A stretch of 64,000 nucleotides of DNA from Flavobacterium ustbae. Lineage in GTDB: Bacteria > Bacteroidota > Bacteroidia > Flavobacteriales > Flavobacteriaceae. The stretch lies in assembly GCF_003946915.1 (NCBI RefSeq), contig NZ_RPOC01000004.1:124001-188000 (forward strand), in the 5' to 3' direction. Position numbers and translations under genes: made by a program. Below are positions 44,819-54,320 of this stretch, in pieces (position 1 is the stretch's first letter; the number at the start of each line of letters is the position of its first letter). Under the pieces are notes generated by a model. The model had not been told where the DNA came from and did not search any database. It saw only the letters and a list, made by a program, of their open reading frames with translations.

Positions 44819-46105
44819 ATGAATAAAATAGACAATCCAAAACCAGAAAACTGGTCAGAAATATTAAAAAGACCAACTCAAACCATTGATGATATTGAGG
44901 TTACGGTAAAAGAAATCTTTAGAGAAGTTCAGAAAAAAGGAGATGATGCTGTTGCGAAATATACTTCAATATTCGATGGAATTTCATTAGATAATTATGA
45001 AGTTTCTAAAGAAGAAATTAACGAAGCAATCAATTTAATTTCAAACGAATTAAAAGAGGCTATCGAACTAGCAAAAGAGAATATTTATAAATTTCATAAT
45101 GCTCAAAAAACAGATAGAGTTTCGGTTGAAACAATCGAAGGCGTAAATTGCTGGCAAGAAAAAAGACCAATTCAGAAAATTGGTTTATATATTCCGGGTG
45201 GAACTGCGCCTTTGTTTTCTACTGTTTTAATGCTGGCAGTTCCGGCTGAAATTGCAGGATGTAAAGAAATCGTATTGTGTTCGCCTCCAGATAAAAAAGG
45301 AAAAATTAATCCAGCAATTTTATATGCTGCCAATTTATGCGGTGTTACTAAAATTCTAAAAGTTGGTGGAATTCAGGCCATTGCAGGAATGACTTTCGGT
45401 ACACAATCAATTCCAAAAGTATATAAAATTTTCGGGCCTGGAAATCAGTTTGTAACTGTGGCAAAACAGTTGGCAACTCAATTTGGCGTTGCAATCGATA
45501 TGCCCGCGGGACCTTCAGAATTATTAATTGTAGCAGACGATACAGCCGTTCCAGCTTTTGTAGCTTCAGATTTATTGTCTCAGGCAGAACACGGAACAGA
45601 CAGTCAGGTGATTTTGGTTTCGACTTCAAAAAAACTGATTGCAGAAGTAGAAAAAGAAGTTCAATCGCAATTGGAAATGTTGCCGAGAAAAGCAATTGCT
45701 GAAAAAGCTATCGAAAACTCTAAACTGATTTATGTTGAAAGCGATCAAATTGCTTTAGATTTAATCAATGAATATGGTCCAGAGCACTTTATTATATGTT
45801 CTGAATATGATGATTTCTATTGCAACGGAATCATAAATGCGGGTTCTGTTTTTATTGGAAATTATACGCCAGAAAGTGCAGGAGATTATGCTTCGGGAAC
45901 CAATCACACTTTGCCGACAAACGGTTACGCAAAGAATTACAGCGGTGTAAATCTGGATAGTTTTATGAAATCGATGACATTCCAGAAAATTTCAGAAAAA
46001 GGAATTCAAAATATAGGAAAAGCTATTGAATTTATGGCTGAAGCCGAAGGTTTGCAGGCACATAAAAATGCTGTAACGTTACGCTTAAAAAAGATAATAG
46101 AATAA
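44819..46105 (+). CDS. hisD: Histidinol dehydrogenase
   Basis: HisD makes the last two oxidations to histidine. The 428-residue protein has PIQKIGLYIPGGTAPLFSTVLM, the NAD-binding GGIQAIAGMTFGT, KIFGPGNQFVTVAKQLA and the zinc-site region LLSQAEHGTDSQVIL, with YGPEHFIICSE and SGTNHTLPTNGYA. The frame opens with TTG at 44807, but ATG at 44819 (MNKIDNPKPENW) matches the family start. It follows hisG after an unusually long 198-bp spacer of AAATTCCAA repeats. Confidence 0.95.
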   Translation: MNKIDNPKPENWSEILKRPTQTIDDIEVTVKEIFREVQKKGDDAVAKYTSIFDGISLDNYEVSKEEINEAINLISNELKEAIELAKENIYKFHNAQKTDRVSVETIEGVNCWQEKRPIQKIGLYIPGGTAPLFSTVLMLAVPAEIAGCKEIVLCSPPDKKGKINPAILYAANLCGVTKILKVGGIQAIAGMTFGTQSIPKVYKIFGPGNQFVTVAKQLATQFGVAIDMPAGPSELLIVADDTAVPAFVASDLLSQAEHGTDSQVILVSTSKKLIAEVEKEVQSQLEMLPRKAIAEKAIENSKLIYVESDQIALDLINEYGPEHFIICSEYDDFYCNGIINAGSVFIGNYTPESAGDYASGTNHTLPTNGYAKNYSGVNLDSFMKSMTFQKISEKGIQNIGKAIEFMAEAEGLQAHKNAVTLRLKKIIE

Positions 46106-46186
46106 AGAACACAGAAAATAGACTCTGAGATTAGATGGTAAAATCTATATTCTTTTCTCTATTTTCTATACTCTAAAAATACAGAA

Positions 46187-47233
46187 ATGAAATTCGACAT
46201 AAATACAATAACGCGAGAAAACGTAAAAACGTTAAAACCATATTCGTCTGCAAGAGATGAGTTTGAAGATTTTGACACAGCCCAAATGATTTTTTTGGAT
46301 GCGAATGAAAACCCGTTTCAAAATGGTGTAAATCGTTATCCAGATCCACAGCAAATGTCTGTAAAAGCGATTTTAGCTAAAAATAATTTAGTAAAACAAA
46401 GCCAAATTTTATTAGGAAATGGAAGTGATGAAGTTTTAGATTTACTTTTCAGAGCTTTCTGCGAACCGAAAACAGATAATATCATTTCATTGCCACCAAC
46501 ATACGGAATGTATAGCGTTTTGGCGAATATTAATAATGTAGAAAACAGAGAAGTTTTACTTTCTACAGATTTTCAGCCGCAAGTAGAAAAGATTTTAGAG
46601 GCTGTTGACGAGAATACAAAAATCATCTTTTTATGTTCGCCAAACAATCCAACAGGAAATTCTTTTTCTGACGAAAGCGTGGTAAAACTGCTCCAAAACT
46701 TCAAAGGTTTAGTTGTGATTGATGAAGCTTATATTGACTTCTCGGACAAAGAAAGCTGGCTGACAGAAATTGATGAATATCCGAATCTGATCATCACGCA
46801 AACACTTTCTAAAGCGTATGGATTGGCAGGAATTCGTTTAGGAGTTTGTTACGCTTCCGAAGCTGTAATTTCAATTTTAAATAAAATCAAACCACCTTAT
46901 AACGTAAACGAATTAACGCAGCAAAAAGCAATCGAGCGTTTAAGAGATTCAGGTAAAATTAAGCAAGAAATAGCTTCAATTATTGAACAAAGAGAGGGAT
47001 TGCTTAAAGTATTACTTGAAGTAGATTTTGTAGAGAATGTATATCCAACCGAAGCTAATTTTATTTTAGCAAAAGTGGATGACGCTAATAAAAGATACGA
47101 TCAGTTAATTGAAAAAGGAATCGTAATTCGTAACAGAACTACACAACCTTTATGCGAAAATTGTCTTCGTTTTACAATCGGAACAAAAGAAGAAAACGCA
47201 GTTGTGATTAAAGAATTAAAATTGTTGAGCTAA
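46187..47233 (+). CDS. hisC: Histidinol-phosphate aminotransferase
   Basis: HisC transfers the amino group onto imidazole acetol phosphate using PLP. The 348-residue fold-type I enzyme has LDANENPFQN, GNGSDEVLDLLFRAFCEP, CSPNNPTGNSFS, VIDEAYIDF and the PLP-binding Lys in TQTLSKAYGLAGIRLGVCYA. Length and motifs are standard. It is third in the his operon. Confidence 0.95.
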   Translation: MKFDINTITRENVKTLKPYSSARDEFEDFDTAQMIFLDANENPFQNGVNRYPDPQQMSVKAILAKNNLVKQSQILLGNGSDEVLDLLFRAFCEPKTDNIISLPPTYGMYSVLANINNVENREVLLSTDFQPQVEKILEAVDENTKIIFLCSPNNPTGNSFSDESVVKLLQNFKGLVVIDEAYIDFSDKESWLTEIDEYPNLIITQTLSKAYGLAGIRLGVCYASEAVISILNKIKPPYNVNELTQQKAIERLRDSGKIKQEIASIIEQREGLLKVLLEVDFVENVYPTEANFILAKVDDANKRYDQLIEKGIVIRNRTTQPLCENCLRFTIGTKEENAVVIKELKLLS

Positions 47234-47244
47234 AAAAAAATATA

Positions 47245-47376
47245 GCCACAGATTATAAAGATTAAAAGGATTTTATAATGTTTGTGTTTTTAGCCACGAA
47301 TTCACGAATTTTAATTAGCGAAAATTCGTGAATTCGTGGCAAAAGAAAAATCATTTTAATCCTTTTAATCTGTGGC
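47245..47376. repeat. Nested inverted repeats in the hisC-hisB spacer
   Basis: The inner hairpin GCCACGAATTCACGAATTTT (47293-47312) pairs perfectly with 47321-47340 over 20 bp with an 8-nt loop. Around it, GCCACAGATTATAAAGATTA (from 47245) is largely complementary to TTTTAATCTGTGGC (ending 47376). A third fragment, TTCGTGAAATTCGTGGC, follows near 47431-47447. A transcript would fold into a cruciform-like structure in the middle of the operon. Confidence 0.9.
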
Positions 47377-47458
47377 AGAAAAATACTAGTACAAACATTA
47401 GCAAATTAAGCATATAAAAAATTAGTGCCATTCGTGAAATTCGTGGCAGAAAAAAAAT

Positions 47459-48595
47459 ATGAAAAAAGTACTTTTTATCGATCGTGACGGAACGATTGTT
47501 TTAGAACCTGAAAATTATCAATTGGACAGCTTAGATAAATTAGAATTTTATCCGAAAGCGTTTCAATATTTGGCAAAAATTGCTGCCGAATTAGATTACG
47601 AATTAGCCATGGTGACCAATCAAGACGGATTAGGAACGGATTCTTTTCCTGAAGATACATTCTGGCCAACTCAAAATTTTATTCTAAAAGCTTTTGAAAA
47701 TGAAGGAGTAAAGTTTGATGAAATTTTTGTTGACAGAAGTTTTCCGGAAGAAAACGCGCCAACACGCAAACCAAGAACCGGAATGCTAACGAAATATTTA
47801 AACAATTCAGCATATGATTTGGCAAATTCTTTTGTTTTAGGAGATCGTTTAACTGATGTAGAATTGGCTAAAAATTTAGGTGCAAAAGCAATTTTCATGA
47901 ATTTAACAGACGGAATTGGAAGTACAGAAATTGCGTCAAAGAGAGAAGAGTTGAATGATACAATAGTTTTGCAGACTTTGGATTGGAAAACAATTTATGA
48001 GTTTTTAAAATTAGAAGCACGTTCTGCTTCGATTACGCGAAAAACTAACGAGACCGATATTTACATCAATTTAAATCTTGACGGAACCGGAAAAAGCAAA
48101 ATCGATACTGGAATTGCATTTTTCGATCATATGTTAGATCAAATTTCGCGTCACGGTCAAATGGACTTAGAAATCCTTGTAAAAGGAGATTTAGAAGTTG
48201 ATGAACATCATACAATCGAAGATACGGCAATTGCTTTGGGTGAAGTTTTCGCGAAAGCGTTAGGAAACAAATTGGGAATCGAACGTTACGGATTCTGTCT
48301 TCCAATGGACGATTGTTTAGCACAAGCTGCAATTGACTTTGGAGGAAGAAACTGGCTAATCTGGGAAACCGAATTTAAACGCGAAATGGTTGGAAAAATG
48401 CCAACAGAAATGTTTTATCACTTCTTTAAATCATTTACAGACGGTGCAAAAGCCAACTTAAATATCAAAGCAGAAGGAATCAACGAACATCATAAAATTG
48501 AAGCGATTTTTAAAGCTTTCGCGAAAGCAATAAAAGTAGCGGTAAAACGCGATACAGAAAAGATGATTTTGCCTTCTACGAAAGGAATGCTTTAA
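47459..48595 (+). CDS. hisB: Bifunctional histidinol-phosphatase / imidazoleglycerol-phosphate dehydratase
   Basis: The 378-residue fusion carries a HAD-type phosphatase (~1-165, [13 protein letters not shown] with the nucleophile Asp, [27 protein letters not shown]) and an IGP dehydratase (~180-378). The dehydratase has manganese-binding His clusters [30 protein letters not shown] and [18 protein letters not shown]. It performs steps 6 and 8 of the pathway, as in E. coli. The coding sequence contains TTTCGCGAAA twice, encoding Phe-Ala-Lys. Confidence 0.96.
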   Translation: MKKVLFIDRDGTIVLEPENYQLDSLDKLEFYPKAFQYLAKIAAELDYELAMVTNQDGLGTDSFPEDTFWPTQNFILKAFENEGVKFDEIFVDRSFPEENAPTRKPRTGMLTKYLNNSAYDLANSFVLGDRLTDVELAKNLGAKAIFMNLTDGIGSTEIASKREELNDTIVLQTLDWKTIYEFLKLEARSASITRKTNETDIYINLNLDGTGKSKIDTGIAFFDHMLDQISRHGQMDLEILVKGDLEVDEHHTIEDTAIALGEVFAKALGNKLGIERYGFCLPMDDCLAQAAIDFGGRNWLIWETEFKREMVGKMPTEMFYHFFKSFTDGAKANLNIKAEGINEHHKIEAIFKAFAKAIKVAVKRDTEKMILPSTKGML

Positions 48596-48600
48596 TAATT

Positions 48601-48657
48601 GTTTCAAGTTTCAGGTTTCAAGTTACGCAACAGAACTTGAAACTTGAAACTTGAAAC
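48601..48657. repeat. 24-bp GTTTCAAGTT hairpin in the hisB-hisH spacer
   Basis: The arms at 48601-48624 (starting GTTTCAAGTTTCAGG) and 48634-48657 (starting AACTTGAAACTTGAAAC) pair with only one G-U, around a 9-nt loop ending CAG. A close relative with the same loop end lies at 51743-51799. Shorter versions lie near 3015, 38790 and 42895. Confidence 0.85.
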
Positions 48658-48672
48658 TTCAAACAAACAAAA

Positions 48673-49266
48673 ATGAACATTGTTATAATAAATTACGGAG
48701 CAGGAAATATTCAGAGCATTATGTTTGCTATTGAAAGATTAGGTTTTAAAGCTGTTCTGAGTAATAATCCAGAGGAAATAAAAGCAGCTGATAAAGTGAT
48801 TTTTCCTGGTGTTGGCGAGGCGAGTTCTGCAATGGCGAAACTTCGTGAAAGCGGTTTAGATTGTTTGATTCCGCAATTGAAACAGCCTGTTTTAGGAATT
48901 TGTCTTGGAATGCAGTTAATGTGCAACAAAACCGAAGAAGGAAATACACAAGGTTTAGGGATTTTTGATGTTGATGTTTTGAAATTTTCAAGCAATGTAA
49001 AAGTGCCACAAATGGGATGGAATCAGATTTATGATTTAAAATCGGATTTGTTTGCAGCTATTTCTGAAAATGAATTCATGTATCTGGTTCATAGTTTTTA
49101 CGCTCCAAATTGTGCTGAATCAATCGCTACAACCAATTATGATGTTGAATACGCATCGGCTTTGCAAAAAGATAATTTTTATGGAACACAGTTTCACCCA
49201 GAAAAAAGCGGGGATGTTGGGGAGAAAATCCTTGGAAATTTTTTGAAATTAAATTCCAAAGAATAA
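48673..49266 (+). CDS. hisH: Imidazole glycerol phosphate synthase, glutamine amidotransferase subunit
   Basis: HisH releases ammonia from glutamine and channels it to HisF. The 197-residue class I amidotransferase has the oxyanion-hole region FPGVGEASSAM, the nucleophile Cys in LGICLGMQLM, and the catalytic His/Glu in YGTQFHPEKSGDVG. The length is normal. It is followed by hisA and hisF. Confidence 0.95.
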   Translation: MNIVIINYGAGNIQSIMFAIERLGFKAVLSNNPEEIKAADKVIFPGVGEASSAMAKLRESGLDCLIPQLKQPVLGICLGMQLMCNKTEEGNTQGLGIFDVDVLKFSSNVKVPQMGWNQIYDLKSDLFAAISENEFMYLVHSFYAPNCAESIATTNYDVEYASALQKDNFYGTQFHPEKSGDVGEKILGNFLKLNSKE

Positions 49267-49367
49267 ATTCCAAATTCCAATTGCAATAACAAAAATCAAT
49301 ATCAATTAAAATATCAATTTCAATTTTAGAATCTAAAATCTAAAATCAGAAATCTAAAATAATAAAA

Positions 49368-50093
49368 ATGAGAATAATACCAGCAATAGATATCATTGAA
49401 GGAAAATGCGTCCGCTTGTCCAAAGGTGATTATGATACCAAGATAATTTATAATGAAAATCCGCTTGAAGTAGCGAAATCATTTGAAGCGCATGGAATCG
49501 AATATTTGCATTTAGTAGATCTTGACGGTGCAAAATCGAGTAAAATTGTCAATTATAAAATATTAGAACAAATTGCTTCACAAACGAGCTTAAAAATTGA
49601 TTTCGGAGGTGGATTAAAATCGGATGATGATTTGAGAATTGCTTTTGAAAGTGGAGCAAAACAAATTACTGGTGGAAGTATTGCGGTAAAAAACAGAGCA
49701 ATTTTCGAAAAATGGATTTCAGAATACGGAACAGAAAAAATCATTTTGGGAGCTGACGCAAAAGATGAAAAAATTGCAGTTTCTGGCTGGTTAGAAGAAT
49801 CAAATGAAGATTTAATTCCGTTTATTCAGGATTATCAAAATAAAGGAATTCAATACGTTATTTGTACCGATATTGCTAAAGACGGAATGCTTCAAGGGCC
49901 AAGTTTTGATTTATATGCGAAAATTTTAGCAGAAGCTAAAGGCATAAAATTAATCGCTTCTGGAGGAATTTCAACTTTCGATGAATTGCCAAAATTAGCC
50001 GAATTAGGCTGCGAAGGAACAATAATCGGAAAAGCGATTTATGAAGGACGGATTTCGCTTAAGCAGTTAGAAAATTATATATTAAATAATTAG
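49368..50093 (+). CDS. hisA: ProFAR isomerase
   Basis: HisA opens the sugar ring of ProFAR. The 241-residue beta/alpha barrel begins [23 protein letters not shown] with the first catalytic Asp. It has the phosphate-binding [12 protein letters not shown] and TGGSIAVKN loops, the second Asp in [13 protein letters not shown], and [10 protein letters not shown]. The ATG follows a run of AATCTAAAATC words. Confidence 0.95.
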   Translation: MRIIPAIDIIEGKCVRLSKGDYDTKIIYNENPLEVAKSFEAHGIEYLHLVDLDGAKSSKIVNYKILEQIASQTSLKIDFGGGLKSDDDLRIAFESGAKQITGGSIAVKNRAIFEKWISEYGTEKIILGADAKDEKIAVSGWLEESNEDLIPFIQDYQNKGIQYVICTDIAKDGMLQGPSFDLYAKILAEAKGIKLIASGGISTFDELPKLAELGCEGTIIGKAIYEGRISLKQLENYILNN

Positions 50094-50197
50094 ATTATTT
50101 CGCAAAGTTGCACAAAGCAAAACACAGAGATTCACTAAAAAAATCTTTGTGAATCTCTGTGAAAATCTTAGCGAACCTCTGTGAAACAAAAACAAAG

Positions 50198-50953
50198 ATG
50201 CTTGCAAAAAGAATAATACCTTGCTTAGATATAAAAAACGGAAGAACGGTAAAAGGCGTAAATTTTGTAGATTTACGTGATGCTGGAGATCCTGTAGAAT
50301 TGGCTGAAATTTACTCGGCTGAAGGAGCAGACGAACTGGTTTTTCTAGATATTTCTGCGACCGAAGAAAGACGTAAAACACTGGTGAACATGGTGCGCAG
50401 CGTGGCAGAAAAAATTAATATTCCGTTTACGGTTGGCGGCGGAATTTCATCTGTAGAAGATGTTGATATTCTGTTAAATAACGGCGCAGATAAAGTTTCG
50501 ATTAATTCATCGGCAGTTAAGAATCCGCAGTTGATTAACGATTTGGCTCAGAAATTTGGAAGTCAGTGCGTTGTTGTTGCAATTGATGCTAAACAAATTG
50601 ATGGACAATGGATTGTGCATTTAGTTGGCGGAAAAGTGCCAACCGAATTAAATTTATTCGATTGGGCTGTAGAAGTGGAAGAACGTGGAGCGGGTGAAAT
50701 TTTATTTACGTCAATGGATAATGACGGAACTAAAAATGGTTTTGCAAATGAAGCTCTGGCTAAACTTTCTCAATTAGTAAATATTCCGATTATTGCTTCG
50801 GGAGGCGCCGGAAACATGCAGCATTTTGTAGATTCGTTTAAAGAAGGAAAAGCTGATGCTGCTTTGGCTGCGAGTGTTTTTCATTTTAAAGAAATCGAAA
50901 TCAAAGCTTTAAAACAAGAGCTTAGAAATAATGGGATTGAAGTGAGATTGTGA
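50198..50953 (+). CDS. hisF: Imidazole glycerol phosphate synthase cyclase subunit
   Basis: HisF closes the imidazole ring using ammonia from HisH. The 251-residue barrel starts [23 protein letters not shown] with the catalytic Asp, and has [26 protein letters not shown], the second Asp in [14 protein letters not shown] and [13 protein letters not shown]. The frame is open from a GTG at 50159, but those 13 codons are part of a repeat (CTTAGCGAACCTCTGTGAAA), so the ATG at 50198 is the start. Confidence 0.95.
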   Translation: MLAKRIIPCLDIKNGRTVKGVNFVDLRDAGDPVELAEIYSAEGADELVFLDISATEERRKTLVNMVRSVAEKINIPFTVGGGISSVEDVDILLNNGADKVSINSSAVKNPQLINDLAQKFGSQCVVVAIDAKQIDGQWIVHLVGGKVPTELNLFDWAVEVEERGAGEILFTSMDNDGTKNGFANEALAKLSQLVNIPIIASGGAGNMQHFVDSFKEGKADAALAASVFHFKEIEIKALKQELRNNGIEVRL

Positions 50954-51126
50954 AATTGCAATTTTTTAAATTCCAAATTCCAATTGTCATCCTGAGCGAA
51001 GTCGAAGAGCCAAATTTCAATTGCAATATCAAAAATCAATCAAAATATAAATATTTTCAGTTTTAAGAATCTAAAATCTGATCCCGTCCCGAAGTTTCGG
51101 GATCTGGACAAAAATCTAAAATAAAA

Positions 51127-51723
51127 ATGGACATCGATATCAAAAGCGCACACGGATTAATTCCGGCTATAATTCAGGATTCAGAAACTAAAAATGTTTT
51201 GATGTTGGGTTATATGAACGAAGAATCGCTTCAAAAAACAATAGAAACTCAAAAAGTAACTTTCTTTAGCCGTTCCAAACAAAGACTTTGGACAAAAGGT
51301 GAGGAGAGCGGTAATTTTTTAAACCTCGTAAGTATCAAGAATGACTGCGATGGCGATACGCTTTTGATTCAGGCAAAACCTGTCGGGCCAACATGTCATA
51401 CAGGTGCAGATACTTGCTGGCAGGAGCCCAATGATGCTAATTATGGCTTTATTTCGCAGTTAGAAAACACTATCAAAACCAGAAGAGAAAACGCTGATTC
51501 TGAAAAAAGTTACGTAGCATCTTTATTCGAAAAAGGAATTAATAAAATAGCTCAAAAAGTTGGCGAAGAAGCTGTAGAAGTAGTTATCGAAGCAAAAGAT
51601 GATAACGACGATTTATTCCTTAGCGAAAGCGCTGATTTATTATTTCATTATTTAATACTGCTTCAAGCAAAAGGATATCAGTTGAATGATGTTGTTGAAG
51701 TTTTGAAGAAACGTCAGAAGTAA
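51127..51723 (+). CDS. hisI: Bifunctional phosphoribosyl-AMP cyclohydrolase / phosphoribosyl-ATP pyrophosphatase
   Basis: This HisIE fusion has 198 residues. The HisI part (~1-105) has GYMNEESLQKT, TFFSRSKQRLWTKGEESGN, the metal-binding DCDGDTLLIQ and the Cys region PTCHTGADTCW. The HisE part (~108-198) has YVASLFEKGINKIAQKVGEEAVEVVIEAKD with its Glu-rich metal site. It carries out steps 2 and 3 and closes the operon. The 173-bp spacer before it contains a GTCATCCTGAGCGAAGTCGA repeat and the palindrome TCCCGAAGTTTCGGGA. Confidence 0.95.
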   Translation: MDIDIKSAHGLIPAIIQDSETKNVLMLGYMNEESLQKTIETQKVTFFSRSKQRLWTKGEESGNFLNLVSIKNDCDGDTLLIQAKPVGPTCHTGADTCWQEPNDANYGFISQLENTIKTRRENADSEKSYVASLFEKGINKIAQKVGEEAVEVVIEAKDDNDDLFLSESADLLFHYLILLQAKGYQLNDVVEVLKKRQK

Positions 51724-51799
51724 AAAATGTTTCAGATTTCACGTTTCAGGTTTAACGTTTCAGGTTGCTATACAGAACTTGAAACGTGAAACCTGAAAC
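51722..51799 (-). terminator. Hairpin with T run, likely terminator for the CBM9-like gene
   Basis: Arms near 51729-51752 (or 51743-51766) and 51776-51799 pair over 24 bp with two imperfections, in the GTTTCAGG family. On the minus strand the stem is followed by T6 (51727-51722), so it can end the minus-strand gene. On the + strand it follows hisIE but has no T run. Confidence 0.5.
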
Positions 51800-51806
51800 A
51801 AAAAAC

Positions 51807-52505
51807 TTACTCCACAAACTCAAAAACAGCAAATTCTTTTGGCTGATGAAAACCAAACTTTGAAGTTTTATACGGCTGTAAGGCAAGATATTCCGTTGTA
51901 TTACCGTAATCAATCCTAAAAGTATTTCCTCTCCATTTTGTTCCTGTTTTTGGTTTTGAAAAATGGCCGTTTTCAATTTTTTCAAGACTTGAAAAAGGAA
52001 TTTTAATTTCTACAGAATAACCCTCTTTATTGATTTTGCTAACCGATTCTAAACCTGCAATATCAAAATCCATTGAAGTTTTCCATCCGCCACATTCTGC
52101 TGAAATGCATTTTAAAAGCAAATCGTAGTGAGTTGAAAATGCGTTTGCTCCAATTTCAATATAATTTCTGCCGTCTCCATCAGGATCGAGAAATATCTCT
52201 ACGAGATCATCTGTGTAGAAGATTTCTGTATCTTTCTTTTGTGGCGTTCCAATAATCTTAGAATCTGTGGAATTGTAGGCGATATAAAGATTTTCGTCAT
52301 TCCACGAAAGTGAAACAAGAGTCTTTTGTGTAGCATTTTGTCCTGAATTATGAATGACAAACGGACCCAAAAAAGGTGTTTTCCAGTCGGTTAAATCTCC
52401 ATCAATACTGATTTTTTCTGCAGTTTTATAAATAGGAATTGTCTGTGAATAACTATTTATTGAAAACAGAAATGGCAGAAGATATAAAAACGGGGTAAAT
52501 TTCAT
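51807..52505 (-). CDS. Exported carbohydrate-binding family 9-like protein
   Basis: The 232-residue protein has a signal peptide (FLYLLPFLFSINSYSQ). A single beta-sandwich domain of the CBM9-like/DOMON-related group follows: ISIDGDLTDWKTPFLGPFVI, VSLSWNDENLYIAYNSTDSKI, DDLVEIFLDPDGDGRNYIEI and YSVEIKIPFSSL. These modules bind sugars or occur as free exported proteins in Bacteroidota. No enzyme domain is attached. It converges on hisIE and is divergent from the M1 peptidase genes. Confidence 0.85.
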   Translation of the reverse strand: MKFTPFLYLLPFLFSINSYSQTIPIYKTAEKISIDGDLTDWKTPFLGPFVIHNSGQNATQKTLVSLSWNDENLYIAYNSTDSKIIGTPQKKDTEIFYTDDLVEIFLDPDGDGRNYIEIGANAFSTHYDLLLKCISAECGGWKTSMDFDIAGLESVSKINKEGYSVEIKIPFSSLEKIENGHFSKPKTGTKWRGNTFRIDYGNTTEYLALQPYKTSKFGFHQPKEFAVFEFVE

Positions 52506-52648
52506 AAAAATAGAATAATTATCTAATTTGCTAATTATATTCAGCTAAAATATAAAAACAATACAGTATACTAATGTAATTTTGTAACATTATTCAAAAA
52601 AGAATACTAATTGTATAACTACATAATTCAAAACTTAATTAATAAATG

Positions 52649-54304
52649 ATGAAAAAATACTTTGGAAGCGCTATAATGGCACTTTTTATTAGTTTTTCTA
52701 GTAATGCTCAAGGACTTATGGCGAAGTCTGAAACCACTTTTACGCATCAGGACACTTTACGCGGCAGCATTACAAAGGAAAGAGCTTGGTGGGATCTGAA
52801 ATACTATCATTTGGATATCAAAGTAAATCCAGCAGATCGAACTATTTCGGGGTCTAATACAGTTCGCTATAAAGTTTTAACTGAGTATAATCGCATGCAG
52901 ATTGATTTGCAACAGCCGATGAATATTACCAAAGTTACGCAGAACGGAAAAGAACTAAAATTTGAAAGAGACGGAAATGCTTTCTTTATTACTTTAGTCG
53001 AAAATCAGAAAATTGGTGAGACTAAAGAAATTGTAGTTTCATTTGGCGGTGTTCCAAAAGAAGCGGTTCGCCCGCCTTGGGATGGAGGAATTACTTGGCA
53101 GAAAGATAAAAATGGAAAAGATTTTATTGCATCGTCTTGTCAAGGACTAGGAGCGAGTGTTTGGTGGCCTTGCAAAGATCATATGTACGATGAAGTTGAG
53201 AATATGCTGATTAGCGTGAATGTTCCGGGGCATTTAACTGATGTTTCAAATGGAAGGTTGCAAAGTGTTAAAAAACAGAAAGATGGAACAAAGACTTTTA
53301 ATTGGTACGTTTCCAATCCGATCAATAATTATGGGGTAAATATCAATATTGGCGATTACGTAAATTTCTCAGAAAAGTATAAAGGAGAAAAAGGCGATTT
53401 AGACTGTAATTATTATGTTTTGAGAGATAATCTAGCTAAGGCAAAAGAGCAATTTAAAGATGCTCCAAAAATGCTGAAAGCTTTTGAAAGCTGGTTTGGG
53501 CCATATCCGTTTTACGAAGACAGCTATAAATTGGTTGAAGCTCCTTATTTAGGAATGGAACACCAAAGTTCTGTAACTTATGGAAACAATTACCAGAACG
53601 GACATAATGGTCATGATATAAGCGGCAGCGGCTGGGGATTAAAATTTGATTATATCATTATTCACGAATCGGGTCATGAGTGGTTTGCCAATAATATTAC
53701 TTATAAAGATATTGCAGATATGTGGATTCATGAGAGTTTTACCACTTATTCAGAAGTTCTTTTTATCGAATATTATTACGGCAAAGATGCAGCAAATGAA
53801 TATGCTAGAGGAATTAGAAAAATGATTTCTAATAAGGAACCAATTATTGGGCATTATGATGTAAATAGAGAAGGTTCTGGCGATATGTATCCAAAAGGTG
53901 CTAACATGATCCACACCATTCGTCAGGTTGTTAATGACGACGCAAAATGGAAGTCGATTTTGAGAGGAATGAATAAAACTTTTTACCACCAAACGGTAAC
54001 CACTAAAGAGATTGAAGATTTTATTAGTAAAGAATCGGGAATTAATTTTGGTCCCGTTTTCGATCAATACTTAAGAACGGCTCAGGTACCTACTTTGGAA
54101 TATTATTTTAAAGATCAGAGATTGGTTTATCATTGGATTAATTGTATAGAAAAGTTTAATCTTCCTATAAAAGTAACTTTAAATGGTGTTGAAACTTGGC
54201 TGAAACCAACTACAGACTGGAAAGCTGAAAATGTAAAAGGAGATAAATCTACTTTAATAGTCGATAAGAACTTTTATGTTACTGAATTCAATATCACAAA
54301 TTAA
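52649..54304 (+). CDS. M1 family metallopeptidase (first of a tandem pair)
   Basis: This exported zinc aminopeptidase-like protein has 551 residues from the second of two adjacent Met codons, the one that aligns with the neighbour. The signal peptide ends near SSNAQ. An N-terminal beta domain (~30-235) includes RAWWDLKYYHLDIKVNPADRTISG. The catalytic domain has HESGHEWFANN (Zn His pair) and the third ligand Glu in DMWIHESF, the normal HExxH-x18-E. The exopeptidase motif GxMEN reads GMEH, seen in other Bacteroidota M1 proteins as I recall. It lacks the large C-terminal alpha domain of PepN. Confidence 0.9.
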   Translation: MKKYFGSAIMALFISFSSNAQGLMAKSETTFTHQDTLRGSITKERAWWDLKYYHLDIKVNPADRTISGSNTVRYKVLTEYNRMQIDLQQPMNITKVTQNGKELKFERDGNAFFITLVENQKIGETKEIVVSFGGVPKEAVRPPWDGGITWQKDKNGKDFIASSCQGLGASVWWPCKDHMYDEVENMLISVNVPGHLTDVSNGRLQSVKKQKDGTKTFNWYVSNPINNYGVNINIGDYVNFSEKYKGEKGDLDCNYYVLRDNLAKAKEQFKDAPKMLKAFESWFGPYPFYEDSYKLVEAPYLGMEHQSSVTYGNNYQNGHNGHDISGSGWGLKFDYIIIHESGHEWFANNITYKDIADMWIHESFTTYSEVLFIEYYYGKDAANEYARGIRKMISNKEPIIGHYDVNREGSGDMYPKGANMIHTIRQVVNDDAKWKSILRGMNKTFYHQTVTTKEIEDFISKESGINFGPVFDQYLRTAQVPTLEYYFKDQRLVYHWINCIEKFNLPIKVTLNGVETWLKPTTDWKAENVKGDKSTLIVDKNFYVTEFNITN

Positions 54305-54320
54305 GATCGCTTAAATGGGA

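Noticed and set aside
50159..50197. N-terminal extension of HisF
   Set aside because: Those codons are part of an intergenic repeat, and HisF proteins begin at [12 protein letters not shown].
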